DNA of 64,000 nt from Klebsiella pneumoniae (lineage in GTDB: Bacteria > Pseudomonadota > Gammaproteobacteria > Pseudomonadales > Pseudohongiellaceae), in the NCBI GenBank assembly GCA_945877175.1, contig CAMCRC010000002.1, forward strand, positions 40,715-104,714, in the 5' to 3' direction. Both the position numbers and the translations under genes were made by a program. The notes under the pieces are model-generated. The model had not been told where the DNA came from. It worked only from the letters and a program-made list of their open reading frames with translations, and did no database searches. Below, piece after piece: positions 30,281 to 39,419 of this stretch (positions are counted from its first letter, which is position 1; the number at the start of each line of letters is the position of its first letter).

Positions 30281-32599
30281 ATGAAGCACAGCAATCGCAA
30301 GACACATCGCCCGCCTTCCTCCCTCCCCCGCGCCAGCCGTGGTTTTGCCTGGGTCTGGACCCTGCTGGGCCTGGCCACGCTGGGTTTCATCGCCTGGTGC
30401 ATCAAGATCGACTACGAAGTGCGCCGCGACTTCGAAGCCCTGCAATGGGAACTGCCCGCGCGCATCTATGCCCGCCCGTTGGAAATCTATGCCGGCGCCC
30501 ACGTCAGTGCCGCCCAGCTCACCGACCAGCTGCGCCGCCTGGGCTATCGCGAGACTCAGCAACTGCGCAGCCCCGGCGAGTATCAAACCAGTGGCACCCG
30601 GGTCAGCCTGTGGACACGGGGTTTCGACTTCTGGGACGGCGCCGAGCCCAGCCTGTACGTCAACGTGGAGTTTTCCGGCAGCCGCATCCGCGAGATGTGG
30701 GGCGATCAGGCCACCGGCATGGTGCCTCTGGTGCGCCTTGAGCCTGCGGAGATCGCCCTGATCAACCCCGGCAATGGCGAAGACCGTGTGCCCATCAGCC
30801 TGGAAGACGTGCCGCCCGACCTGGTGGAAGCCATCATCGCCGTGGAAGACCAGCGCTTCTACACCCACTTCGGTGTTGACCCGATCGGCATTCTGCGGGC
30901 GCTGGTGGCCAATGTGCGCGCTGGCGGGATCGTGCAGGGTGGCAGCACGCTGACCCAGCAGCTGGTGAAGAATCTCTACCTGAACCGCGAACAGACCCTG
31001 CGCCGCAAGGCCGAAGAAGCGCTGATGGCCCTGGCGCTGGAGCTGCACTTCAGCAAGGACGAGATCCTCACTGCCTATCTCAACGAAGTCTTCCTCGGTC
31101 AGCAGGGCAATCGCGCCATCCACGGCTTCGCGCTGGCGGCTGAGTTCTACTTCAGCCGCAGCCTGGATGAGCTGTCCCTCGACGAACTGGCCCTGCTGGC
31201 CGGCCTGCCCCGGGGCGCGTCCTACTACAACCCCATGCGCTTCCCCGAGCGCGCCGTCGAGCGCCGCAACGTGGTGCTGGCCCGGATGTTGTCCCAGAGC
31301 TATATCAGCGCGCCCGACTACGAGGATGCCCGCACCGCCGAGCTGCGCGTGAACGCCCGGGCGCCACGCCAGAGCGCCGGCTACCCGGCCTTCATGGACC
31401 TGGTGCGCAATGACCTGGCCCGTGATTACGACGCTGAGGCTCTGCGCACGGAAGGCCTGCGCATCTTCACCACCCTGGACCTGCACGTGCAGAGCACCAT
31501 GGAAGAAGCGCTGGAAGAAGCCGTGAAAGCCGTGGAGCGCCCGGTCAGTGAGGGCAAACTGGAAGCGGCCGTGGTGATCACCGATGCGGTGACCGGCGAA
31601 GTGCGGGGGGTGGCCGGCGGGAAGCAGCGCGGCTATGCGGGCTTCAACCGGGCGCTCAATGCCGTGCGCCCCATTGGCTCGCTGGTGAAACCGGCGGTGT
31701 ATCTGGCGGCGCTGGAGTCCGGGCAGTTCACGCTGGCCTCGGTATTGTCAGACCGTCCTGTCACCCTGCAGTCCAGGGGTTCGCCCGCCTGGTCGCCCAG
31801 CAATTACGACGACAAGATCTTCGGCGACGTCTATCTGCACGACGCTCTCGAACGCTCCATGAACCTGGCGACCGTCGATCTGGGCATGCAGGTGGGCCTG
31901 GACAAGGTGGGCGAAATGCTCACGCGTCTGGGGTTCACCCGCGAGGTGCCGCAATTCCCGTCCGTGCTGCTGGGCTCGGTGGACATGGCGCCCGTGGAAG
32001 TCGCCCAGTTTTACCAGACATTGGCCAGCAACGGCTTCCGCTCGCCACTGCGCACCGTCGAGGCCGTGACCACGTCTCTGGGAGAACCCCTCGAACGTTA
32101 TGGCATTGAGACTGCGCAGGTGGTGGACCCGGCCTCCATGTACTTGCTGGAGTATGCCCTGCAGGGCGTCTTCCAGCGTGGTACGGCACAGACCGCCAGC
32201 AACCGCCTGAGCGACAGCCTGCCCCTGACCGGCAAGACCGGCACCACCAATGATCTGCGTGACAGCTGGTTCGCTGGTTACGGCGATGACCTGGTGGGCG
32301 TGGTCTGGCTGGGCAATGACGACAATTCCGACACCGGACTGACCGGTGCCACCGGCGCGCTGCGTGTCTGGACAGAGATCATGAGCCGCCTGGACATCCA
32401 GCCGCGCCTGACCATTCCGCCTTCCAACGTCGTCTGGCAGAGCGTAGCGCTTGGCCCTGTGCGGGACGCCTCGCTGCGCGACTGTCGCCTGACCACATCT
32501 CTGCCCTTTCTTCCCGGCCGCCTGCCGGACCCGGCGCTCAACTGCGAGGACGACGAGTCCTTGATGGAACGCCTCTTCGATCGCTTCAGGGACTTCTGA
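30281..32599 (+). CDS. mrcB: penicillin-binding protein 1B (bifunctional glycosyltransferase/transpeptidase)
   Basis: A 772-residue class A PBP. One N-terminal membrane helix (~22-42) is followed by the UB2H-like region and the GT51 transglycosylase domain with E189 in AVEDQRFYTHFG and GGSTLTQQLVKN. The transpeptidase domain has all three motifs: S467-LVK470, S526-M-N528 and K652-TG. It polymerises and cross-links peptidoglycan. The next gene, a TPR lipoprotein starting 3 bp later, is typical of PBP1b loci. The absence of a long cytosolic N-terminal tail places it near the PBP1b of Pseudomonas. Confidence 0.95.
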   Translation: MKHSNRKTHRPPSSLPRASRGFAWVWTLLGLATLGFIAWCIKIDYEVRRDFEALQWELPARIYARPLEIYAGAHVSAAQLTDQLRRLGYRETQQLRSPGEYQTSGTRVSLWTRGFDFWDGAEPSLYVNVEFSGSRIREMWGDQATGMVPLVRLEPAEIALINPGNGEDRVPISLEDVPPDLVEAIIAVEDQRFYTHFGVDPIGILRALVANVRAGGIVQGGSTLTQQLVKNLYLNREQTLRRKAEEALMALALELHFSKDEILTAYLNEVFLGQQGNRAIHGFALAAEFYFSRSLDELSLDELALLAGLPRGASYYNPMRFPERAVERRNVVLARMLSQSYISAPDYEDARTAELRVNARAPRQSAGYPAFMDLVRNDLARDYDAEALRTEGLRIFTTLDLHVQSTMEEALEEAVKAVERPVSEGKLEAAVVITDAVTGEVRGVAGGKQRGYAGFNRALNAVRPIGSLVKPAVYLAALESGQFTLASVLSDRPVTLQSRGSPAWSPSNYDDKIFGDVYLHDALERSMNLATVDLGMQVGLDKVGEMLTRLGFTREVPQFPSVLLGSVDMAPVEVAQFYQTLASNGFRSPLRTVEAVTTSLGEPLERYGIETAQVVDPASMYLLEYALQGVFQRGTAQTASNRLSDSLPLTGKTGTTNDLRDSWFAGYGDDLVGVVWLGNDDNSDTGLTGATGALRVWTEIMSRLDIQPRLTIPPSNVVWQSVALGPVRDASLRDCRLTTSLPFLPGRLPDPALNCEDDESLMERLFDRFRDF

Positions 32600-32601
32600 C
32601 C

Positions 32602-33153
32602 ATGCCCACACGCCTGCTTCCTGTTCTTTGCTTCAGCCTGCTGAGCGCCTGCGCCGGCCTTGACGGAGGACGTGGCATTCCCGCGCCTGTGGAAGACCGC
32701 ACAGGCCAGCCCGCTCAGTCACTGCCTGCAAGCCCACCGCCACCGGCCAGTGTGCCTGCCAGGACGAACCCCGCCCGCACCGTAGTGCCCGGCATCGACG
32801 ATCTGCCGCCGCGCAGCGTGTCCCCCGGCATTCCCAGTCCGGCGCCCGCACCAGTGCCTGTAACGCCCGCCCCGTCGGTGCCCGCCATGCCGTCGACACC
32901 CTCGGAAGCCCTGCTGCTGGAAGTGGATGCCGCACTGGCCAATGGCGACCTGGAACGGGCCGCCGCTGTGGCAGAACGCGCCGTGCGCATCGCCCCGCGG
33001 GATGCGCAGTTGTGGTACCGGCTGGCCAGCATCCGCGCACAGCAGGGGCGCACTGACGAAGCCGTCGGCATCGCCCGCCGCGCCCTTAGCTTCGCCGCAC
33101 CCGACAGCACCGTGGCTCAGGACATCACCGTTTTTCTACGCGCACTGGAATAA
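32602..33153 (+). CDS. TPR-containing lipoprotein downstream of mrcB
   Basis: A 183-residue protein with a lipoprotein signal (LPVLCFSLLSAC; lipid-modified cysteine at residue ~16), then a proline/serine-rich linker of about 80 residues, then a C-terminal TPR-like domain (ALLLEVDAALANGDLERAAAVAERAVRIAPRDAQLWYRLA, cited in part as ERAVRIAPRDAQLWYRLA). It begins two bases after mrcB and is surely co-transcribed with it. A lipoprotein partner of the PBP is the natural guess, analogous to LpoB, but it is not sequence-related to LpoB. Confidence 0.85.
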   Translation: MPTRLLPVLCFSLLSACAGLDGGRGIPAPVEDRTGQPAQSLPASPPPPASVPARTNPARTVVPGIDDLPPRSVSPGIPSPAPAPVPVTPAPSVPAMPSTPSEALLLEVDAALANGDLERAAAVAERAVRIAPRDAQLWYRLASIRAQQGRTDEAVGIARRALSFAAPDSTVAQDITVFLRALE

Positions 33154-33198
33154 GCGCGACACAACACAGCCTTCCCTCGTTCAAGGAGTCACGACGTC

Positions 33199-35322
33199 AT
33201 GAGCAGCACGCAAACCGCAGGTCACCAATGGCGCTTCTTCCGCTCTGGCGGCTTCGATCAGGTGGCACTGAGCAGCGGCGACGACCTGCGCAATCTGGCG
33301 CAGCTGGACCCCAAACTGTGGACAGTGCTCAACTGCCCCACCAGCGGGCTGGAGTTTGATGCCAGAACAGCGGCATTGCTGGACAGCGACGGCGACGGGC
33401 AGATCCGCGTGCCCGAAATTCTGGCGGCCGTGCAGTGGGCCTGTTCCCGTGTCGTGGATGCCGACCTTTTCTTCAAGGACCCTGGTCTGCCGGTAAACGC
33501 GATCGTGGACAACGACGCGGAAGGCGCCGCACTGCAGCAGACCGCCTCGCGCATCCTTAGCTACCTGAGCAAAGACCCCCAGAGCGTGCTGCAAGTCAGC
33601 GACTTCGTCGACATGAGCGCCCTGTTCGCGCTGGGCAATCTGAATGGTGACGGCATTGTCACCGCCGCGCTGAGCAGCGACCCTGAGGCGCAGACACTGC
33701 TGGGCGAGATCATCGCCACCCAGGGCCCCGCCGCCGACCGCAGTGGCACGGACGGCGTCAGTGCCGACACCCTGACCGCGTTCTTTGCCCAGGCCGCCAG
33801 CGTGGTGGCCTGGCATGAAGCGGGCGCCGCCGATGCTGCCAGCATTCACCGGCTGGGTGACAACACTGCCGCGGCTGCCCAGGTGTTCCAGCAATTGCGC
33901 GCCAAGGTGGACGACTATTTCATGCGCTGCCAGCTGGCGTCCTTCGATGCCCGCGCCAGCGAGGTGCTGAACCCGGCACCGGCCGTCTACAGCGCCCTGG
34001 CCACCCGTGCCATCGCCAGCGACGATGCCGACATTGCCGCACTGCCCCTGGCGGCCATTGCCGCCGACAAGGCGCTGCCGCTGCGCGAAGGACTCAACCC
34101 AGCCTGGGCCGCCGCGGTGCAGGCGCTGCACAGCACCGTGATCGTGCCCTTGCTCGGCAAGCGCGACAGCCTGAGCGCCGCCGACTGGAACGCCATCAGC
34201 GAGCAGCTCTCCGCCTGGCTGGCGTGGCAGTCCGCCCGCCCCGCCACGCAGGTACATACACTGGGCGTGGAGCGCCTGCGGGAAATCCTGGCCGGCACCG
34301 GGCAGGCCCAGATCGCGGCACTTATCGCCGACGATCTCACCGCCAACGGCTTTGCCACCCACGTGGAAAGCGTCGAACGTCTGGTGCGCTTCCAGCGCGA
34401 TCTGGTCACCCTGCTGCAGAACTTCGTCACGCTCAGTGATTTCTACCGCGGGCAGAAGAAGGCCATCTTCCAGGTGGGCACGCTGTATCTGGACCAACGC
34501 AGCTGCGAGCTGGTGCTGCGCGTGAACGACATGGCCCGCCACGCCACCATGGCCCCATTCAGCGGCTGCTACCTGGTGTACTGCCAGTGCGAACGCAAGG
34601 GCGAGGCGCCCATGGCGATCGTCGCCGCGCTGACCGGCGGCGATGTGGACGAGCTGATGGTGGCCGGCCGCAACGGCATTTTCTATGACCGCAAGGGCCG
34701 CGACTGGCGCGCCACGGTCACCAAGGTGGTCGAGCAGCCCGTCAGCCTGCGGCAGGCGTTCTGGTCGCCCTATCGCCGCATTGCCAGCTTTGTGGAAACC
34801 CAGCTGCGCAATTTTGCAGCGTCCCGCGACAAGGACATCGAGGCCAAGACCACCACTGGCGTCAGCGTCAGTGCGCCTGCTCCCGGGGTGCCGGCCTTCG
34901 ACATCGCCAAGTTCGCCGGTATCTTCGCCGCCTTCGGCCTGGCGGCAGGTGCGCTGGGCACGGCCCTCGCCGCCGTGATGAGCAGCCTTTTCACTCTGGC
35001 CTGGTGGCAGATGCCGCTGGTGGTGGCCGCCGTGGCCCTTGTGATTTCCGGGCCGGCCATGATCATGGCGTATCTCACCCTGCGCCGCCGCAATCTCGGC
35101 CCGCTGCTGGATGCCAATGGCTGGGCGGTGAACACCCGCGCGCGCATCAACGTGCCATTCGGGGCCTCGATGACCGGCGTTGCCAGCCTGCCCGCAGGGG
35201 CCAGCCGCTCGCTCAGCGATCCGTTTGCCGAGAAGAAGCGCCCCTGGAAACTCTGGCTGGTGCTGCTGGTCATTGCGGTGGCACTGGTGGCCGCCTGGCA
35301 GCTGGGCGTCCTGCCCCTGTAA
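33199..35322 (+). CDS. large EF-hand-containing membrane protein (conserved hypothetical)
   Basis: A 707-residue protein that I cannot name. Residues 62-73 form a canonical 12-residue EF-hand calcium loop (D62-D64-D66-G67-I69-E73, LLDSDGDGQIRVPEI), and 147-158 form a degenerate second loop (NLNGDGIVT). A long helical middle region of about 350 residues follows, then membrane segments near 575-630 and a final helix at 683-707. No signal peptide is visible, so the EF-hand would be cytosolic. It follows the PBP operon by 45 bp and converges on the DUF3147/P-type ATPase genes. A calcium-linked sensor or regulator is plausible but unproven. Confidence 0.85.
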   Translation: MSSTQTAGHQWRFFRSGGFDQVALSSGDDLRNLAQLDPKLWTVLNCPTSGLEFDARTAALLDSDGDGQIRVPEILAAVQWACSRVVDADLFFKDPGLPVNAIVDNDAEGAALQQTASRILSYLSKDPQSVLQVSDFVDMSALFALGNLNGDGIVTAALSSDPEAQTLLGEIIATQGPAADRSGTDGVSADTLTAFFAQAASVVAWHEAGAADAASIHRLGDNTAAAAQVFQQLRAKVDDYFMRCQLASFDARASEVLNPAPAVYSALATRAIASDDADIAALPLAAIAADKALPLREGLNPAWAAAVQALHSTVIVPLLGKRDSLSAADWNAISEQLSAWLAWQSARPATQVHTLGVERLREILAGTGQAQIAALIADDLTANGFATHVESVERLVRFQRDLVTLLQNFVTLSDFYRGQKKAIFQVGTLYLDQRSCELVLRVNDMARHATMAPFSGCYLVYCQCERKGEAPMAIVAALTGGDVDELMVAGRNGIFYDRKGRDWRATVTKVVEQPVSLRQAFWSPYRRIASFVETQLRNFAASRDKDIEAKTTTGVSVSAPAPGVPAFDIAKFAGIFAAFGLAAGALGTALAAVMSSLFTLAWWQMPLVVAAVALVISGPAMIMAYLTLRRRNLGPLLDANGWAVNTRARINVPFGASMTGVASLPAGASRSLSDPFAEKKRPWKLWLVLLVIAVALVAAWQLGVLPL

Positions 35323-35336
35323 GGCAAGCGCGCGGC

Positions 35337-35356
35337 GGGCTTCTCTAGAGAAGCCC
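35337..35356. terminator. perfect 20-bp palindrome between convergent genes (possible terminator)
   Basis: GGGCTTCTCTAGAGAAGCCC is a perfect palindrome. The stop codon (TAG) of the DUF3147 gene lies inside it, and the EF-hand gene ends 15 bp to its left. There is no T-run on either side, so it may stabilise ends rather than terminate. Confidence 0.4.
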
Positions 35357-35692
35357 GATGCCGAAGCGCCGCAGCAGCAGCGCCCACAGCACGAACAGGA
35401 TGACGCTCAGCACGGCGCTGGCCCCCAGCGCCAGCCAGAAGCCCAGGCTGCGGTGCAGCCAGGGAAACAGCAGGAACATCGGCAGGGTCGGGATCACGTA
35501 CCAGAAGGTGTACCAGGCGTGATTCGATATCTGCTCGACGGACTGCTTTTCCACCTGCATCCAGATCAACACCAGAAAACTCACCAGCGGCAGCGCCGCA
35601 ATCAGCGCTCCCAGCTGGGCGTTGCGGCGGGCGATCTCGGACACCAGCACCACTACGGCGGCGGTAATCAGATATTTCATTGCCAGAAACAT
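35345..35692 (-). CDS. DUF3147 family membrane protein
   Basis: A 115-residue membrane protein with four predicted helices: a start of MFLAMKYLITAAVVVLVSEIARR type, the conserved NAQLGALIAALPLVS motif, then WYTFWYVIPTLPMFLLFP and a last helix. This is the pattern of DUF3147, whose function is unknown. ATG 35692 has GAGGAG seven bases upstream and lies two bases after the stop of the P-type ATPase, so the two are a tight operon. The stop sits in a perfect palindrome. An accessory role to the ATPase is possible only from adjacency. Confidence 0.82.
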   Translation of the reverse strand: MFLAMKYLITAAVVVLVSEIARRNAQLGALIAALPLVSFLVLIWMQVEKQSVEQISNHAWYTFWYVIPTLPMFLLFPWLHRSLGFWLALGASAVLSVILFVLWALLLRRFGIGLL

Positions 35693-35694
35693 GG

Positions 35695-38391
35695 TCACAC
35701 TCCTCTGTCGGCCCACCAGCGCAGGCGAATCTGCTTCTCGATTTCCAGAATGACGAACATCAACACCCCGATGCCCAGCACCATCAACCCTTCATCCAGG
35801 GGCACCGGCGCCGTGCCGAAAACGCCCTGCATGAACGGCAGATAGGTCAGCGCCCCCTGTGCCAGCACCACACCGATGATGGCCGTCCACAGCACGGGCG
35901 TGCCCCGCAGTGCCCGCCAGGTCAGCGAGGTGCCGTAAAGGTTGCGGATGAAGAAGAGGTTGAAGATCTCCAGCACCACCAGCGTGTTGACGGCCAGCGT
36001 ACGGGCCAGCTCGACGGTCTGCCCCCGCTCGATCGCCACGAAATAGATGCCGTACACCCCCACCAGAAACAGCAATGAGACAAAGCTGATCTGCCACACC
36101 AGCGCGGGCCCGATCAGCGATTCGCCCCGGGCGCGGGGCGGGCGGCGCATGGTGTTCTCCTCGGTCGGCTCGAAGGCCAGCGTCAGCCCCAGCGCGATGG
36201 TCGTGACCAGATTCACCCACAGGATCTGCACCGGCGTCACCGGAATACTCATGCCCAACAGGATGGCCACCACGATGGTGATGCCTTCCCCGGCGTTGGT
36301 GGGAAGCTCCCAGCTGATCAGCTTGCGGATGTTGTCGTACACCGTGCGTCCCTCGCGCACGGCGGCCACAATGGACGCGAAATTGTCGTCGGCCAGCACC
36401 AGATCGGCCGCTTCCCACGCCGCTGCGCTGCCCTTGCGGCCCATGGCGATGCCGGCATCGGCGCGCTTCAGGGCCGGGGCATCGTTCACACCGTCTCCCG
36501 TCATGGCCACCGTCAGGCCTTGGGATTGCAGCGCCATCACCAGACGCAGCTTGTTCTCCGGGCTGGTGCGGGCGAACACGTCGCACTCCAGCACGGCGCT
36601 GGCCAGGGTCGCGTCGTCCAGGATGTCGAGCTCGGCCCCGGTCAGCACCGTGCCGGGATTCTGCAGGCCGATCTGGCGGGCGATGGCGGCGGCGGTCAAC
36701 GCATGATCGCCGGTGATCATCTTCACTCGGATGCCGGCGGTGTGGCACTCGGCCACGGCCTGGATAGCCTCGGCGCGGGGCGGATCAATCAGGCCCACCA
36801 TGCCCAGCAGGCAAAGCGTGCCCTCCACATCGGCCAGGCTAAGGCCCGCGTGCTGCGCGTCCAGCGTGCAGGTAGCGAATGCCAGTACCCGCTGCCCCTC
36901 GCTGGCAACGGCGTCAGCCTGCACGCGCCAGAATTCGACATTCAGCGGCTCCTCACCCTGCGGACCGCGTTGAGTGCGGCACATGGACAGCAGGCGCTCC
37001 GGTGCCCCCTTCACATAGACCACGGATTGCGTGTCCTGTGCATGCCGGGTGGCCATGAAACGCTGGCGTGAGTCGAAAGGGATGAGGGCCTGGCGGGGCA
37101 TGTCCAGAGAGGCGGCGTCGATGCCGCATTTGCCTGCAAAGGCCAGCAGCGCGCCTTCCATCGGATCGCCCTGCACGCTCCAGACGCCTTTGTTTTGATG
37201 CAGCGCTGCGTCGTTGCACAGCACCGCTGCCCGGGCGAGCTCCTGCACATGCGGCTGGGCGGCCACATCCAGCGTCTGGTCGCCGGCGCGCAACGCACCG
37301 GCCGGGGCATACCCTTCCCCCTCTACCTTCAGTGTCTGCGGCCCGATCAGCACAGTCGCCACCAGCATCTCGTTGCGGGTCAGGGTGCCAGTCTTGTCCG
37401 TGCAGATGACTGAGACCGAACCGATGGTCTCGATGGCCGGCAGGCGACGCACGATGGCATTGCGCTTCGCCATGGTCTGCACCCCGATCGCCAGGGTGAT
37501 GGTGAGCACGGCGGGCAGGCCTTCCGGGATGACCGATACCGCGAAGCCCACCATGATCATGAAAATCTCGTCAAAGACGAAGTCGGCCACCCAGTACCCG
37601 TAAGCCATCAGCAGCGTCGCCACCACCAGAATCAGCACCGTCAGCCAGCGGGAGAACACCGCCATCTGCTCCACCAGCGGGGTGCTCAGCTCTTCCACTG
37701 TCGAGAGCATGCCGCTGATGCGTCCCACCTGCGTCCGGGCGCCTGTCGCCACCACTACGCCCCGGGCCTGGCCCGTGGCAATCAGGGTGCCCGAGAACAC
37801 CATGCCCAGGCGGTCGCCCAGCGGGGCGTCCTGCGCCACAGTGTCCAGTGACTTTTCGACGGGCACCGACTCGCCGGTCAGGATCGCCTCCTGGGCATGC
37901 AGCCCGTGTGCCTCCAGCAGACGCAGGTCGGCTGGCACCTTGTCGCCCGCCTCCAGCAGCACGATATCCCCCGGCACCAGGGCTTCGCCGAGCACGGTCT
38001 GGCGCTGACCATTACGCAGCACTGCTGCATGAGGCGACAGCATGTCGCGAATGGCCTCCATGGCCTGTTCCGCCTTGCCTTCCTGCAAATGGCCGATGAC
38101 GGCATTGGCCACCACCACAATCAAGATGACGATGGTGTCTACCCAGTGCCCGAGCAGCCCCGTGATGAACGCGGCACCCAGCAGTACATAGATCAGGATA
38201 TTGTGGAATTGCAGCAGGAAGCGGACGAGGGGAGAGGTGCGACGCGGCTCGGGCAGGCGATTCGGCCCGAAGGTGGCCAGCCGCTGCTGTGCCTGGGCAG
38301 TGCTCAGGCCGGCAGCGGTGGTGTCGGCAGCCAGCAGCGCGTCCTCAGGCGAGAGCGTATGCCACTGGTCCGACTGACCTTCCTGCGTCAG
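35695..38391 (-). CDS. type II cation-transporting P-type ATPase (CTG start)
   Basis: About 898 residues. Visible are the N-terminal cation-ATPase domain (WHTLSPEDALLAADT), TGES (172-175), PEGLP (289-293), the phosphorylation site ICTDKTGTLT (D332), MVGLIDPPR and TGDGVNDAPALKRADAGIAMG, i.e. a complete type II pump for calcium or a related cation. The start is odd: no ATG, GTG or TTG precedes the domain in frame until far inside the next gene. The best candidate is CTG at 38391, which overlaps the upstream TGA (CTGA, like an ATGA coupling). No Shine-Dalgarno is present there. Downstream canonical starts would remove TM1. Confidence 0.85.
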   Translation of the reverse strand: MTQEGQSDQWHTLSPEDALLAADTTAAGLSTAQAQQRLATFGPNRLPEPRRTSPLVRFLLQFHNILIYVLLGAAFITGLLGHWVDTIVILIVVVANAVIGHLQEGKAEQAMEAIRDMLSPHAAVLRNGQRQTVLGEALVPGDIVLLEAGDKVPADLRLLEAHGLHAQEAILTGESVPVEKSLDTVAQDAPLGDRLGMVFSGTLIATGQARGVVVATGARTQVGRISGMLSTVEELSTPLVEQMAVFSRWLTVLILVVATLLMAYGYWVADFVFDEIFMIMVGFAVSVIPEGLPAVLTITLAIGVQTMAKRNAIVRRLPAIETIGSVSVICTDKTGTLTRNEMLVATVLIGPQTLKVEGEGYAPAGALRAGDQTLDVAAQPHVQELARAAVLCNDAALHQNKGVWSVQGDPMEGALLAFAGKCGIDAASLDMPRQALIPFDSRQRFMATRHAQDTQSVVYVKGAPERLLSMCRTQRGPQGEEPLNVEFWRVQADAVASEGQRVLAFATCTLDAQHAGLSLADVEGTLCLLGMVGLIDPPRAEAIQAVAECHTAGIRVKMITGDHALTAAAIARQIGLQNPGTVLTGAELDILDDATLASAVLECDVFARTSPENKLRLVMALQSQGLTVAMTGDGVNDAPALKRADAGIAMGRKGSAAAWEAADLVLADDNFASIVAAVREGRTVYDNIRKLISWELPTNAGEGITIVVAILLGMSIPVTPVQILWVNLVTTIALGLTLAFEPTEENTMRRPPRARGESLIGPALVWQISFVSLLFLVGVYGIYFVAIERGQTVELARTLAVNTLVVLEIFNLFFIRNLYGTSLTWRALRGTPVLWTAIIGVVLAQGALTYLPFMQGVFGTAPVPLDEGLMVLGIGVLMFVILEIEKQIRLRWWADRGV

Positions 38392-39353
38392 GGTTGTTTC
38401 GCGAATTTCTGCACTCGTCGGTTGATGACATCGGCGATCCAGGCATTGCCGGCGGCATCCAGCGTCAGCGCATGGGCTTCGCCGAACTGGCCGTTGCCCG
38501 TGCCGGGGCTGCCGATGGAACCCAGCACGTTGCCTTCCGAGTCTACTCGCGCCAGCTCGCCATCGAAACCCGTGGTCATGTAAAGATAGCCGTCGGAGTG
38601 CAGGAACAGGGCGCAGACCATGGCGTCGAAGCGCCACTCCCGCAGCAGCGTGCCCGCGGTGTCGAAACGCTGGATGCGCATGTTCTCGCGGTCGGCCACA
38701 TGCAGGATGTCGTTGGCGTCGATCTCGATGGCGTGGGCCGCCACGAACTGGCCGGGCCCATAGCCACGGGTGCCCCATTGCGTGATGAACTCGCCCGTGG
38801 GGCTGAACTTGAGCACCCGGGGTACCTGACCGCCATGGCCCTGGGCCACGTAAATATTGCCGGCAGAATCCAGCGCCACATCATTCGGCTCGTTGAACAG
38901 GTGCTGCCCTGCCGCCTCGTTCCACTCACCGGCCTCGCCCTTCGTCCCCAGAGTCATCAGCACCTGAGCATCCTTGTCGAGTTTCAGGACCACATGGTCG
39001 TTCACATCGGTCACCCAGAGGTGATTCTCGGCGTCGATGTGCAGACCATGGGCCCGGGCCAGCAGGTTCTCGGCACCGAAGCCGCGAATGAAGCGGCCGT
39101 CGGCAGCGAACTCCAGGAAAGGCTGCGGGTCGCGGCTGAGCACGATGAGGGTGTTGTCGGTGGTCATTGCCACACCGGCATAGGATGCCGGCTCTAGATT
39201 CGCCGGCAGGGCCAGCGCCTCGGCGAAGGGAATCGGCGTGTAGTCCTGCAGCGTCCAGGCCCGCAGCGGGAGCAGCGGACGGATGGGTCGCTGGGCCCAG
39301 GCGTGGGAGGAGGTCAAGAGCAGGATCAGACAGGTGATGGTCAGGGTACGCAT
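38388..39353 (-). CDS. exported NHL / six-bladed beta-propeller protein
   Basis: A 321-residue protein. The signal peptide is MRTLTITCLILLLTSSHAWA, and the rest consists of NHL-type repeats, e.g. FGEAHALTLDAAGNAWIADV, GQFVAAHAIEIDANDILHVADR and NEPNDVALDSAGNIYVAQG. This is the typical peptidyl-alpha-hydroxyglycine lyase-like propeller used for binding or scaffold roles in the periplasm. The ATG at 39353 has GGAGAG about seven bases before it; the frame to 39416 is too long. Its stop codon overlaps the ATPase start (CTGA), so the three genes form one operon: propeller, ATPase and DUF3147. Confidence 0.85.
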   Translation of the reverse strand: MRTLTITCLILLLTSSHAWAQRPIRPLLPLRAWTLQDYTPIPFAEALALPANLEPASYAGVAMTTDNTLIVLSRDPQPFLEFAADGRFIRGFGAENLLARAHGLHIDAENHLWVTDVNDHVVLKLDKDAQVLMTLGTKGEAGEWNEAAGQHLFNEPNDVALDSAGNIYVAQGHGGQVPRVLKFSPTGEFITQWGTRGYGPGQFVAAHAIEIDANDILHVADRENMRIQRFDTAGTLLREWRFDAMVCALFLHSDGYLYMTTGFDGELARVDSEGNVLGSIGSPGTGNGQFGEAHALTLDAAGNAWIADVINRRVQKFAKQP

Positions 39354-39419
39354 GGTCGCTCTCCGGCGGGCTATTGTTGTTATTGGCAAAGTACGCTTGT
39401 AAGCAGGCGCCAGCAACCC

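Noticed and set aside
30128..31486. Long open frame antisense to mrcB joined to the alginate-export gene
   Set aside because: It lacks protein family features, and the codon pattern mirrors the complement of mrcB; GC-rich genes often keep antisense frames open.
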